This document shows, piece after piece, positions 16,570-25,984 of a stretch of 64,000 nucleotides of DNA (position 1 is its first letter; each line of letters opens with the position of its first letter). The notes beneath the pieces were generated by a model that had not been told where the DNA came from, ran no database searches, and saw nothing but the letters and a program-made list of their open reading frames with translations. Source of the stretch: DASUPK01 sp963747425 (GTDB lineage: Bacteria > Actinomycetota > Thermoleophilia > Solirubrobacterales > 70-9). The position numbers and the translations under genes are program-made. Location: the NCBI GenBank assembly GCA_963747425.1, contig CAVVFJ010000008.1, positions 558,001 through 622,000 on the forward strand, written 5' to 3'.

Positions 16570-16638
16570 GTGTATGCGGAGCTGCTGAACGGGGAAGACG
16601 AGATTGACCTCTACCGCGAAAGGCTTGGCAAGAAATGA
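16570..16638 (+). other. 22-codon leader ORF, possible C-terminal remnant of a MerR regulator
   Basis: Just after the MerR-type promoter, GTG 16570 opens a 22-residue frame (VYAELLNGEDEIDLYRERLG then KK) whose TGA overlaps the ATG of the aldo-keto reductase (ATGA). The residues resemble the C-terminal helix end of a MerR-family regulator, and merR-AKR gene pairs are common. It could therefore be what remains after deletion of the regulator body, or a coupled leader peptide. This is inference from composition and context. Confidence 0.35.
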
Positions 16639-17625
16639 AGCAGCGAAATCTTGGTGACCTGGAAGTCTCGGAGATCGGCCTCGGGTGCATGGGAATGTCC
16701 GCCTTCTACGGCGAGACCGACGAGGAGGAGTCCATCGCGACGATCCATCGGGCTCTGGAGCTCGGCATCGACTTCCTCGACACCGCACAGATCTACGGCC
16801 CGCTGACCAACGAGGAGCTGGTTGGCAAGGCGATCAAGGGCGCGCGAGCTCAGTACGTGATCGCGAGCAAGTTCCAGCGCAACCTGGACAACGCGGTCCC
16901 CGGCGACATGTCGACGCTCGGCGGGCTCGACAGCTCCCCGGAGAGCGTCAGGAAGACGATCGACGGCACCCTGCAGCGCCTGGGCATCGACCAGATCGAC
17001 CTCTACTACCAGCACCGCGTCGATCCCAACGTCGAGATCGAGGAGACGGTCGGCGCGATGGCCGAGCTGGTCGAGGCTGGCAAGGTCCGCCACCTGGGCC
17101 TCAGCGAGGCCGCGCCGGAGACGATCCGCCGCGCCCATGCCGTCCATCCGATCACCGCTCTGCAGACGGAGTACTCGGTGTTCGCGCGCGAGCCGGAGGC
17201 CGAGATCCTGCCGACCTGCCGGGAGCTCGGGATCGGCTTCGTGGCCTACTCGCCGCTCGGGCGCGGCTTCCTGTCCGGGCGGTTCTGCCAATCCGGACGA
17301 GCTGGCCGAGGACGACTTCCGGCGGAGCCAGCCCCGCTTCCAGGGCGAGAACCTGGAGGCGAACATGAGGATCGTCGCCAAGCTTCGCGAGATCGCCGAG
17401 GAGAAGGACATCACCCCGGCTCAGCTGGCGCTGGCGTGGGTGCTCGCCCAGGGTGACGACATCGTCCCGATCCCCGGGACCAAGCGCCGCAGCTACCTCG
17501 AGGAGAACGCCGCGGCGGCCGACGTCGAGCTGACCGACGAGGACCTCTCGCGGATCAACGAGGAGCTGCCCGAGGTCTCAGGCGACCGCTACGAGGAGAC
17601 CGGCATGGCGGCGGTGAACCTCTAG
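16635..17625 (+). pseudogene. aldo/keto reductase, single-base frameshift
   Basis: The gene encodes a complete aldo-keto reductase in two frames. Up to about 17285 it shows GLGCMGMSAFYG, DFLDTAQIYGP (Asp and Tyr of the catalytic tetrad), SKF (Lys), DLYYQHRVD (His) and AYSPLGRGFLSGRF. From 17287 it continues in the next frame with ANPDELAEDDFRRSQPRFQG through PIPGTKRRSYLEEN (NADPH phosphate site) to the end. One extra base near 17286 separates them. It is either a mutation or a sequence error. Intact, it would be an NADPH-dependent carbonyl reductase under the MerR-type promoter. Confidence 0.85.
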
Positions 17626-17634
17626 GAACGAGTC

Positions 17635-18837
17635 TCAGGAGCGGCTCGGAGCGCTGGAGAACCAGCGCTCCACACGCTCCGGGCTCATCACCTCGGACGG
17701 CTCCACCAGGCGGCTGAAGGAGTCGCGGAGGTCCTGACCCGCGTCCGAATCGCTCGCCCACCCGTTCCAGAGCTTCTCCGCGGCCTCGCGGTGAGGGAAG
17801 CGCCCCCACGAGAAGGACCAGTCGTAGTGCTCTGCGGCCCTCGCATCGCGCCAGGCCTCGTACTTCTCCAGGCTCGGAGTCGAGCCCGAGAGCGCCTCGG
17901 CGACGTAGAAGGCCTGCTCCACGGCGTCGCCGATCCCCTGGGCGGTGCCGGGATGCTTGAAGTGCGATGCATCGCCGACCAGGGCCCAGCCCGGCCCGGC
18001 CGGCTTGCGGAAGAACCCGCGCATCAGCGTCTCCGGCGCCACGCTGACCTCGGTGGCGAGCTCGGCTCCCTCGAGCACGTCGGGCTCGATCATGTCCGGG
18101 AAGCGCCGCAGGAGCTCGACGTACCGCCGGCGGCGCTCGGATTGGGTCCCTCGCGTGAAGTCCGCATCGCCCATCGCGATCAACAGGTGAAGCCCGTCCT
18201 CCACCGCCGAGCGGCTGGCGAACTCACGCTCGTGGATCTCGATCGTGCCGTAGCCGTTGTCGGGAATGCCGCTCCAGTAGCCGAACAGGAACGCGACCTC
18301 GCCCTTGGCGGTGCGCTCCTTCTCGATCCCGAGGCGCCCGGCCACCGTGGATCCGCGCCCGTCCGCGCCGAAGACCCACTTCGCCCGGATCTCATCCCCG
18401 TTGTCGAGCACCACTCCGGCGACCGGGTCCTCATCGGTGCCCGAGCCGATCAGCTCGACGACCCGCCGGCCGAAGCGCCCCTCGGCCCCGGCGGCCAGGG
18501 CGGTGTCGACGATGGCCTTGTCGAGGGCGGATCGGCGCGTGACGGCCATGCGGTCGTATCCGTCGATCGGCGTGTACATCCCCGCGACCTCGTTTCCGAG
18601 ACCCACGAGCCGGCTCCCCAGCAGCGGGATGTCGTGAGAGGCGCGGAGCGTGTCCATCACCCCGAGCTGCTCGAACCTGGCGAGGGTGTTCGGATAGACG
18701 CCGTGGGTCGAGATCGTCCCGCTGGGGAAGGTGTCGCGGTCGATCACCAGCACGTCCCAGTCCCGCTTGGCCAGGGCGATCGCCAGAGTCGATCCGGCGC
18801 AACGGGCGCCGACGATGACCGCGTCCTTCTCCTCCAT
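17635..18837 (-). CDS. FAD-dependent monooxygenase (PHBH / geranylgeranyl reductase-like)
   Basis: A 400-residue flavoprotein. It has the N-terminal FAD loop DAVIVGARCAGSTLAIAL, the central NADPH/FAD DG-type motif VFGADGRGSTVAGRLG near residue 150, and the late ribityl-binding GWALVGDASHFKHPGTAQGIGDAVEQA. The GARCAGS form is typical of geranylgeranyl-reductase-like and tetracycline-hydroxylase-like enzymes. Substrate unknown. Start ATG 18837. Twelve bases separate it from the stop of a broken paralog on the same strand, evidence of tandem duplication. Confidence 0.88.
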   Translation of the reverse strand: MEEKDAVIVGARCAGSTLAIALAKRDWDVLVIDRDTFPSGTISTHGVYPNTLARFEQLGVMDTLRASHDIPLLGSRLVGLGNEVAGMYTPIDGYDRMAVTRRSALDKAIVDTALAAGAEGRFGRRVVELIGSGTDEDPVAGVVLDNGDEIRAKWVFGADGRGSTVAGRLGIEKERTAKGEVAFLFGYWSGIPDNGYGTIEIHEREFASRSAVEDGLHLLIAMGDADFTRGTQSERRRRYVELLRRFPDMIEPDVLEGAELATEVSVAPETLMRGFFRKPAGPGWALVGDASHFKHPGTAQGIGDAVEQAFYVAEALSGSTPSLEKYEAWRDARAAEHYDWSFSWGRFPHREAAEKLWNGWASDSDAGQDLRDSFSRLVEPSEVMSPERVERWFSSAPSRS

Positions 18838-18848
18838 TCCGAACGAGC

Positions 18849-20062
18849 CTACTGTGCCGCGACGGACCCGCTTGGAGCGCCGAACCAGCGGGCCAGGCGC
18901 TCCTCGCTCATCACCTTCGAGGGGGACACCCGGCGGGTGTAGGTGTCGCGCAGGTCCTGGCCCGCGTCCGGGTCGCTGGCCCAGCCGCGGAAGAGCTTCT
19001 CGGTGACGTCGGGACGGGGAAAGCGCCCCCAGGAGAACGACCAGTCGTAGTGATCGCCGGCGCGCTCCTCATGCCAGTCCTCGTATCCCTCGAGGCCCGG
19101 ATCGGAGCTCGAAAAGATGGTCGGCGATGTAGATCGCCTGTTCAACCGCATCCCCGATTCCCTGGGCGGTGCCCGGGTGCTTGAAGTGGCTGGCATCGCC
19201 AAGCAGCGCCCATCCCGGCCCGGTGGGCTTGCGGAAGTACCCGCGCATCAGCGACTCGGGCGCGACGACGAGGTCGGAGATCATCTCCCCGCCCTCGAGC
19301 TGGTCGGGGGGGATCGAGTCCGGGAACCTGCGGAGGACGTCGAGGTAATTCCGGAGTCGCTCGTCCTTCGACCCGTGCGTGAACTCGTCGGGTCCGGTCG
19401 AAACCAGCAGCGTGACGCCGTCCTCCGCGGCCCACTTGACGAGGATCGCGTCCTCCTGGATGTCGGTCGTGCCGAAGCCGTCATCCGGGATGGCGGTCCA
19501 GTAGGCCCACATGAAGGCGATCTCTCCCTGCTGCCGGCGCTCCTTCTCGATGCCCAGCTTGCCTGCCACCGTGGAGCCACGCCCGTCGGCGCCGAAGACC
19601 CATTTCGCCCGGATCTCGTCGCCGTTGTCGAGGACGACACCGGCGACCGGGTCCTCATCGGTGCCCGAGCCGATCAGGTCGACGACCCGCCGGCCGAAGC
19701 GCCCCTCGGCTCCCGGCCGCGATCGCCGTGTCGACGATCGCCTTGTCCAGTGCGATGCGGCGGACCGAGGATCCCCGATCGAATCCCTCGATCGGCGTGA
19801 AGATCCCGGCGGTCTCGTGGCCCAGGCCGACGACCCGCCAGCCCAGCGAGGGGAGCCGGTGATTCGCGCGCAGCCTGTCGAGGACACCGAGCTGCTCGAA
19901 GCGAGCCAGGGTGTTGGGGAACATCATGTGGGTGGAGATGGTGTCGCTCGGGAACGTGTCCCGGTCCACCAGCGCCACGTCCCAGCCCGCCTTCGCGAGG
20001 GCGGTCGCGAGCGTCGATCCCGCGCACCTCGCCCCGACGATGACCGCGTCCTTCTCCTCCAT
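18849..20062 (-). pseudogene. FAD-dependent monooxygenase paralog, two frameshifts
   Basis: A tandem paralog of the preceding gene, spread over three frames. It starts at ATG 20062 with DAVIVGARCAGSTLATAL. The frame changes at about 19711, where one extra base precedes the codons for AEGRFGRRVVDLIG. It changes again at the run of four A (plus strand) at 19112-19115, after which DPGLEGYEDWHEERAGDHYD resumes and runs to the stop. Both changes are single-base insertions. Reassembled, it keeps the FAD motifs and aligns end to end with its neighbour. Either one copy is decaying or the sequence carries indel errors. Confidence 0.85.
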
Positions 20063-20109
20063 GGCAGCGAGCCTACCGCCGGCAGGTGCCGGGCTTGGTG
20101 TGAGTCTCG

Positions 20110-20499
20110 TCACCCCGCCTCGAGGGCGGCCCGCGCCTCGTCCCGGTCGCGATAGACGTCGTACCGAACGACCAGCCCCTCGCGGAAGGTCCAGAGATGG
20201 GCGCCCTCAGCCTGCATCTCGACGCCGCTGCCCTTGCCGTAGCCCTTCCAGCGGACCAGCGCCAGGATGCGGTCGCCGGACTGGATCAGCTCCTCGGCTT
20301 CGATCTTCAGTGGGCGTGCCCAGGCGCTCAGCCAGTCCGTGAGCACGGCGGTGACCTCATCGAATCCGCTGCCGCGGATCACCTCGCCCATGCCGTGGGA
20401 CTCCAGCTCAACGGAGGGATCGAAGATCTCGCCACCGGAGAAGTCGCCTCGCGCCCACCTCTCGTACAGCGCCTCGAGCTTTGCGAGTGGCTCAGGCAC
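20110..20499 (-). CDS. SnoaL-like / NTF2-fold protein
   Basis: A 129-residue protein with the cone-shaped alpha+beta pattern of the SnoaL/NTF2 family. It has an N-terminal helix (KLEALYERWARGDF), a short helix after DPSVELESHG, and strands ending with HLWTFREGLVVRYDVYRDRDEA. Such proteins are polyketide cyclases, small isomerases or of unknown role. Start GTG 20499, overlapping the end of rpiA by eight bases on the same strand, so it is probably read from the rpiA transcript. Confidence 0.8.
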   Translation of the reverse strand: MPEPLAKLEALYERWARGDFSGGEIFDPSVELESHGMGEVIRGSGFDEVTAVLTDWLSAWARPLKIEAEELIQSGDRILALVRWKGYGKGSGVEMQAEGAHLWTFREGLVVRYDVYRDRDEARAALEAG

Positions 20500-21169
20500 G
20501 CTCGACTTCGTCGCCGCGCCCGACCAGGACGCTGCTCACCATCCCCGAGGGAAAGAGCCCGTGGTCGACGACTCCGGGCATCACCGAGAGGCGGGCCGCG
20601 AGCTCGCCGGGCTCGTGGACCTCGCCGTGGTAGTCCGCGATCACGCCGTCGTCGGGGCTCTGTGGGGTGTCGGGACGGACGGTGACCTCGCCGAGCTCGC
20701 TCGCGATCCTCGCCAGGGTCGAGGCGAGGCCGAATCTCGACAGCTCGAGCGGGATCGGAGCCGAGATCCGGTCGACGGTCTTCGAGGAGTCGGCGATCAC
20801 GATGAAGCTCTCGGCGGAGGCGGCGACGATCTTCTCGCGGGTGTGGGCCCCGCCGCCGCCCTTGACCAGCCAGCGGTCGGGAGCGACCTGGTCGGCGCCG
20901 TCGATCGCGATGTCGAGGCGGTCGAGCTTGTCGAATTCCTCGACCGCGATGCCCAGCTCGCGCGCATGGTCCTCGGTCGCAACCGAGGTCGCGACGCAGC
21001 GGATGTCCTTCAGCCCCCGGGCGGCGAGCGCCGGTAGGAGGTGGGCGACGGTCGACCCCGTCCCGAGGCCCACCTTCATTCCGTCCGAGACGAGCTCGGC
21101 AGCCGCCTCGGCGGCGAGCTTCTTCTCGGAGTCCAGGTTTGGCTCGCTCACCGACTGGAATCTAGTCAT
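20492..21169 (-). CDS. rpiA: ribose-5-phosphate isomerase A
   Basis: A 225-residue enzyme interconverting ribose 5-phosphate and ribulose 5-phosphate. The signature loops are intact: GLGTGSTVAHLL (phosphate binding), DIAIDGADQV (catalytic Asp) and VKGGGGAHTREKIVA (catalytic Lys and Glu). Start ATG 21169, with only 12 bases to the divergent tkt start, so each promoter must lie partly inside the other gene. It links the oxidative branch (zwf-pgl-gnd) to tkt-tal. Confidence 0.95.
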   Translation of the reverse strand: MTRFQSVSEPNLDSEKKLAAEAAAELVSDGMKVGLGTGSTVAHLLPALAARGLKDIRCVATSVATEDHARELGIAVEEFDKLDRLDIAIDGADQVAPDRWLVKGGGGAHTREKIVAASAESFIVIADSSKTVDRISAPIPLELSRFGLASTLARIASELGEVTVRPDTPQSPDDGVIADYHGEVHEPGELAARLSVMPGVVDHGLFPSGMVSSVLVGRGDEVERA

Positions 21170-21181
21170 AGGATCGTGGAG

Positions 21182-23245
21182 ATGGCAACGACAGCTGAGC
21201 GCCAGACCGACATCGACGAGCTCTGCATCAACACCATCCGCACGCTGTCGATGGACGCCATCCAGAAGGCGAATTCGGGTCACCCCGGCACCCCGATGGC
21301 ATTGGCACCACTCGCCTACACGCTCTGGCAGCGCTACCTCCGCTTCGACCCCGAGGACCCGATCTGGCCGAATCGCGACCGGTTCGTGCTCTCGGCCGGC
21401 CACGCCTCGATGCTGCTCTACTCGCTGCTCTACCTCGCCAGGGTCAAGGCGGTCGATCCCGACTACGAGGTCGTCGGCCAGCAGGCGGTGACCCTCGACG
21501 ACATCAAGCGCTTCCGCCAGCTCGACTCGAGGTGCCCCGGGCATCCCGAGTATCGCTGGACCTCCGGGGTCGAGACCACCACCGGCCCGCTCGGCCAGGG
21601 GATCGCCACGAGTGTCGGGATGGCGGTCGCTTCCGTCTGGCAGGCCGCCCGCTTCAACCGCTCGGACGCCGAGCTCTTCGACTTCGACGTCTACGCGATC
21701 GCAGGCGACGGCTGCCTGATGGAGGGCGTCTCGAACGAGGCGGCGTCATTTGCCGGCCATCAGAAGCTCTCCAACCTCTGCTGGGTCTACGACAACAACC
21801 ACATCACGATCGACGGGCACACATCGATCACCTACGAGGACGACGTCCAGGCTCGCTTCGAGGGCTACCAGTGGAACGTGACCCGGGTCGAGGACGCGAA
21901 TGACCTCGCCATGATCGCCCGGGGCTTCGACAACTTCAGGGAGGAGGAGGACCGGCCCACGCTGATCATCGTCGACTCGCACATCGGCTACGGCGCCCCC
22001 CACAAGCAGGACACCGCCGAGGCCCACGGCGAGCCGCTCGGCGACGAGGAGGTCCGCGAGACCAAGCGCTTCTACGGCTGGCCCGAGGACGCCGAGTTCC
22101 TGGTCCCGGACGGGGTCCAGGAGCACTTCGCGGAGGTGATGGGCAAGCGGGGCGCGGAGCTGCGCTCGAAGTGGCAGGAGACCTTCGAGAGCTACCGGGC
22201 CGACAACTCCGAGGACGGGGCGCATCTCGAGGCGATGCAGCGCCGCGAGCTGCCGGAGGGCTGGGACGCCGACCTCCCGAGATTCGAGCCCGACGAGAAG
22301 GGCCTGGCGACGAGGAAGGCCTCGAACAAGGTCGAGAACGCGGTGGCCGCGAAGGTCCCCTGGCTGCTGGCCGGCGCCGCCGACCTGACCGGCTCCAACT
22401 CGGTCGGCCTCGAGAACACCGAGGACTTCGAGCCGAGCACGCGCGAGGGGCGCCAGCTCCACTTCGGGATCCGCGAGCACGAGTCCGCAGCCATCTCCAA
22501 CGGCATGTCTCTTTCGAAGCTGCGCCCGCTCTGGTCGACCTATCTGACCTTCTCGGACTACGCCCGGCCCGCGATCCGGCTCTCGGCGCTGATGGAACTG
22601 CCGGTGATCCACCTCTTCACACACGACTCGATCGGCCTCGGGGAGGACGGCCCGACACACCAGCCGGTCGAGCAGCTCGCCTCGCTGCGGGCGATCCCCG
22701 GCCTGGACGTGATCCGGCCGGCTGACGCCAACGAGGTCACCGAGGCCTGGCGCGCCGCGATGGATCGCCATCACCAGCCGGTGGCGCTGGTCCTGACCCG
22801 CCAGGACGTGCCGATCATCGACCGCTCGCGCTACGCGGCAGCCGACGGGCTCCGGCGCGGGGGGTATGTGCTCGCCGACCCCGAGGGGGGCGAGCCCGAG
22901 GTGATCCTGATCGCAACCGGCAGCGAGGTGGCTCTGGCTCTGAGCGCGCACGAGAAGCTTGTCTCGGACGGAGTGCGTTCCCGGGTCGTCAGCCTGCCCT
23001 GCTGGGAGCTCTTCGAGCGCCAGGATCAGGCCTACCGCGACGAGGTGCTGCCCCGGGCGGTCACGGCACGCGTTTCCGTCGAGGAGGCGTCTACCCTCGG
23101 TTGGGACCGGTTCGTCGGCCCGGAAGGGGCCAGGATCGGAATGCACACCTTCGGCTCGTCCGCGCCGCTGAAGGACGTGCAGACCAAGTTCGGCTTTACC
23201 CCAGACAAGGTGGCCGAGACGGCCAAGGAGGTACTCGGACGATGA
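21182..23245 (+). CDS. tkt: transketolase
   Basis: A 687-residue thiamine diphosphate enzyme moving two-carbon units among sugar phosphates. It has KANSGHPGTPMALAPLAYTL at the N-terminus, TGPLGQG, and the ThDP/Mg motif GDGCLMEG...NN near residue 175-205. The pyrimidine-domain catalytic Glu lies around FGIREHESAA, followed by THDSIGLGEDGPTHQPVEQL and a C-terminal regulatory-type domain. ATG 21182 chosen; GTG 21176 in frame is possible. Its TGA overlaps the tal ATG. Confidence 0.97.
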   Translation: MATTAERQTDIDELCINTIRTLSMDAIQKANSGHPGTPMALAPLAYTLWQRYLRFDPEDPIWPNRDRFVLSAGHASMLLYSLLYLARVKAVDPDYEVVGQQAVTLDDIKRFRQLDSRCPGHPEYRWTSGVETTTGPLGQGIATSVGMAVASVWQAARFNRSDAELFDFDVYAIAGDGCLMEGVSNEAASFAGHQKLSNLCWVYDNNHITIDGHTSITYEDDVQARFEGYQWNVTRVEDANDLAMIARGFDNFREEEDRPTLIIVDSHIGYGAPHKQDTAEAHGEPLGDEEVRETKRFYGWPEDAEFLVPDGVQEHFAEVMGKRGAELRSKWQETFESYRADNSEDGAHLEAMQRRELPEGWDADLPRFEPDEKGLATRKASNKVENAVAAKVPWLLAGAADLTGSNSVGLENTEDFEPSTREGRQLHFGIREHESAAISNGMSLSKLRPLWSTYLTFSDYARPAIRLSALMELPVIHLFTHDSIGLGEDGPTHQPVEQLASLRAIPGLDVIRPADANEVTEAWRAAMDRHHQPVALVLTRQDVPIIDRSRYAAADGLRRGGYVLADPEGGEPEVILIATGSEVALALSAHEKLVSDGVRSRVVSLPCWELFERQDQAYRDEVLPRAVTARVSVEEASTLGWDRFVGPEGARIGMHTFGSSAPLKDVQTKFGFTPDKVAETAKEVLGR

Positions 23246-24318
23246 AGCCCACGCAGGAGCTGCACGACCTGGGTCAGAGCCTGTGGCTCGACAACATCAC
23301 CCGCACGATGCTCGACGACGGGACCGAGCAGGGCTACATCGACGATCTGAACGTAACCGGTCAGACTTCGAACCCGACGATCTTCGACAAGGCGATCAGC
23401 GGCGGCGACGCCTACGACGAGCAGATCACCGAGCTGCGGGAGAAGGGCATGGAGCCCGAGGACATCTTCTTCGAGCTGGCGCTCGCCGACGTCACGCGCG
23501 CGGCCAAGATGTTCGAGCCGATCCACAAGGAGACCGACCGCATGGACGGCTGGGTCTCCCTCGAGGTCTCCCCGAAGCTCGCCTACGACACCCAGGCGAC
23601 GATCCAGCAGGCAGCCGACCTGCACGGCCGCGCCGAGAAGAACAACTTCATCAAGATCCCGGGTACGCCCGAGGGCCTGCCGGCAATCGAGGAGTCGATC
23701 TACGCGGGCGTGCCGATCAACGTCACCCTGCTGATGTCGACGGACCAGACGATGGCGGCCGCCGACGCCTACATGAAGGGGATCGAGCGGCGAATCGAGT
23801 CGGGCCTCGACGCGGATGTGCCGTCGGTGCTCTCACTCTTCATCAGCCGCTGGGACGTCGCCGTTCACGATGACGTGCCCGACGAGATGAAGAACACGCT
23901 GGGGGTGGCCGTCGGCAAGGCCACCTATGCGGCCTGGCGCGAGATGCTCGAATCCGATCGCTGGAAGGGCCTCGCCGATCAGGGCGCGCGCCTGCAGAGG
24001 CTGCTCTTCGCCAGTACCGGGACCAAGGACCCCGAGGCTTCGGACACCCTCTACGTCGAGGCGTTCGCGGCGCCGGACACGATCAACACCATGCCCGACA
24101 AGACCCTGAAGGCCTTCGCCGACCACGGCGAGGTGGGCGACACGCTGCCGGCCGACGGCGGCGACTGCGAGCAGGTCTTCCAGGCGCACCGGGACCAGGG
24201 AATCGACACCGATGCGCTTGGGCTCAAGCTCCAGAAGGACGGCGCGGAAGCGTTCGTCAAGTCCTGGACCGAGCTGCTCGACACGATCAAGTCGGAATCG
24301 GAGCGCCTGGCCGCCTAG
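23242..24318 (+). CDS. tal: transaldolase
   Basis: A 358-residue transaldolase of the TalB/Tal-PGI-related long class found in actinobacteria. It has LDNITRTML, VTGQTSNPTIFDKAI (active-site Asp region), VSLEVSPKLAYDT, NNFIKIPGTPEGLPAIE (Schiff-base Lys) and GVPINVTLLMS. It exchanges three-carbon units between fructose 6-phosphate and erythrose 4-phosphate. Translationally coupled to tkt by ATGA. The pgi gene begins 37 bases further on. Confidence 0.96.
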   Translation: MKPTQELHDLGQSLWLDNITRTMLDDGTEQGYIDDLNVTGQTSNPTIFDKAISGGDAYDEQITELREKGMEPEDIFFELALADVTRAAKMFEPIHKETDRMDGWVSLEVSPKLAYDTQATIQQAADLHGRAEKNNFIKIPGTPEGLPAIEESIYAGVPINVTLLMSTDQTMAAADAYMKGIERRIESGLDADVPSVLSLFISRWDVAVHDDVPDEMKNTLGVAVGKATYAAWREMLESDRWKGLADQGARLQRLLFASTGTKDPEASDTLYVEAFAAPDTINTMPDKTLKAFADHGEVGDTLPADGGDCEQVFQAHRDQGIDTDALGLKLQKDGAEAFVKSWTELLDTIKSESERLAA

Positions 24319-24355
24319 CGAGGTTGGCGCGGGCCTCCCGGTTAGGCTGCCGGGG

Positions 24356-25984
24356 GTGAGCGCGGAACCGCAGCTCAGAGAGGGAGCGGCCTGGAAGGCC
24401 CTCGAGAAGCACCACGCCGAGATCGGCGAGCGGCACCTGAGGGACTTCTTCGCCGAGGACCCCGACCGCGGCGAGCGCCTGACGGCGGAGGGCGCCGGTC
24501 TCTTCCTCGACTACTCGAAGAACCGGATCACCGACGAGACGCTCCGGCTGCTCACCGAGCTGGCGGACGAGCAGGGCGTGGCCGAGCGGCGCGACGCGAT
24601 GTTCCGGGGCGAGCACATCAACGTCTCCGAGGACCGCGCCGTGCTCCACGTCGCGCTGCGGATGCCGAAGGACCGCTCATTGGTCGTCGACGGCGAGGAC
24701 GTCGTCAAGCAGGTCCACGAGGTGCTCGACCGGATGTCCGCCTTCGCCGAGCGGATCCGCTCGGGCGAGTGGAAGGGCCACACCGGCAAGCCGATCCGCA
24801 ACGTGATCAACGTCGGCATCGGCGGCTCGGACCTCGGGCCGGTGATGGCCTACGAGGCCCTGCGGCACTACTCGCGGCGCGAGATGACCTTCCGCTTCGT
24901 CTCGAACGTCGACGGGACGGACTTCGCCGAGAAGACCAGGGACCTCGACCCCGAGGAGACCCTCTTCGTCATCTCCTCGAAGACGTTCACCACCCTGGAG
25001 ACGATGACCAACGCCCACACCGCGCGCGAGTGGGCGCTGGCGAAGCTGGGCTCGGACGAGGCGATCGCCAAGCACTTCGTCGCCGTCTCCACCAACGCCG
25101 ACGGCGTCGCCGAGTTCGGCATCGACACCGACAACATGTTCGGCTTCTGGGACTGGGTCGGGGGGCGCTACTCGATGGACTCGGCGATCGGCCTCTCGAC
25201 GATGCTCGCGATCGGACCCGAGGCGTTCGGCGATCTCTTGGCCGGCTTCCACGCCGTCGACGAGCACTTCAAGGAGAACCCGATCGGCCAGAGCCTGCCG
25301 TCGATCATGGGCCTGCTTGCCGTCTGGTACGGCGACTTCTTCGGGGCGCAGACGTCCGGAGTCTTCCCATACGACCAGTACCTGCACCGCTTCCCGGCCT
25401 ACCTCCAGCAGCTCACCATGGAGTCGAACGGCAAGCACGTCACCCTCGACGGGACCCGGGTGGACTACGACACCGGCGCGATCTACTGGGGCGAGCCCGG
25501 GACCAACGGCCAGCACTCCTTCTACCAGCTGATCCACCAGGGGACGAGGCTGATCCCGGCCGACTTCATCGGCTTCATGCACACGCTGAATCCGCTCGGC
25601 GACCACCACGACCTGCTGATGTCGAACGTCTTTGCCCAGCCCGAGGCGCTTGCCTTCGGCAAGACGGCGGAGCAGGTGAAGGAGGAGGGGACCCCCGACC
25701 CGATCGTGCCCCACCGGGTCATGGAGGGCAACCGCCCCTCGAACGTGATCCTGGCCGACCGGCTGACGCCGGGAACGCTCGGCTCGCTGGTCGCGCTCTA
25801 CGAGCACAGCGTCTTCACCCAGGGCGCGATCTGGGGAATCGACTCCTTCGATCAGTGGGGAGTTGAGCTGGGCAAGGTGCTCGCCGTGAAGATCATTCCC
25901 CAGCTTCAGGCCCCCGACGAGCCCGAGCTCGAGCACGACAGCTCGACCAACAGCCTGATTCGCCGCTACCGCTCCGCCCGCTAG
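24356..25984 (+). CDS. pgi: glucose-6-phosphate isomerase
   Basis: A 542-residue Pgi. Signature blocks are VINVGIGGSDLGPVMAYEAL, FVSNVDGTDFAE, the SIS-domain phosphate site SSKTFTTLETM, FGFWDWVGGRYS (second Pgi signature), ESNGKHV and the catalytic GEPGTNGQHSFYQLIHQG. It interconverts glucose 6-phosphate and fructose 6-phosphate, closing the pentose phosphate cycle with Tkt and Tal. GTG 24356 is the first good start after tal; no strong RBS is visible. The stop overlaps the secreted repeat protein gene tail to tail. Confidence 0.96.
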   Translation: MSAEPQLREGAAWKALEKHHAEIGERHLRDFFAEDPDRGERLTAEGAGLFLDYSKNRITDETLRLLTELADEQGVAERRDAMFRGEHINVSEDRAVLHVALRMPKDRSLVVDGEDVVKQVHEVLDRMSAFAERIRSGEWKGHTGKPIRNVINVGIGGSDLGPVMAYEALRHYSRREMTFRFVSNVDGTDFAEKTRDLDPEETLFVISSKTFTTLETMTNAHTAREWALAKLGSDEAIAKHFVAVSTNADGVAEFGIDTDNMFGFWDWVGGRYSMDSAIGLSTMLAIGPEAFGDLLAGFHAVDEHFKENPIGQSLPSIMGLLAVWYGDFFGAQTSGVFPYDQYLHRFPAYLQQLTMESNGKHVTLDGTRVDYDTGAIYWGEPGTNGQHSFYQLIHQGTRLIPADFIGFMHTLNPLGDHHDLLMSNVFAQPEALAFGKTAEQVKEEGTPDPIVPHRVMEGNRPSNVILADRLTPGTLGSLVALYEHSVFTQGAIWGIDSFDQWGVELGKVLAVKIIPQLQAPDEPELEHDSSTNSLIRRYRSAR

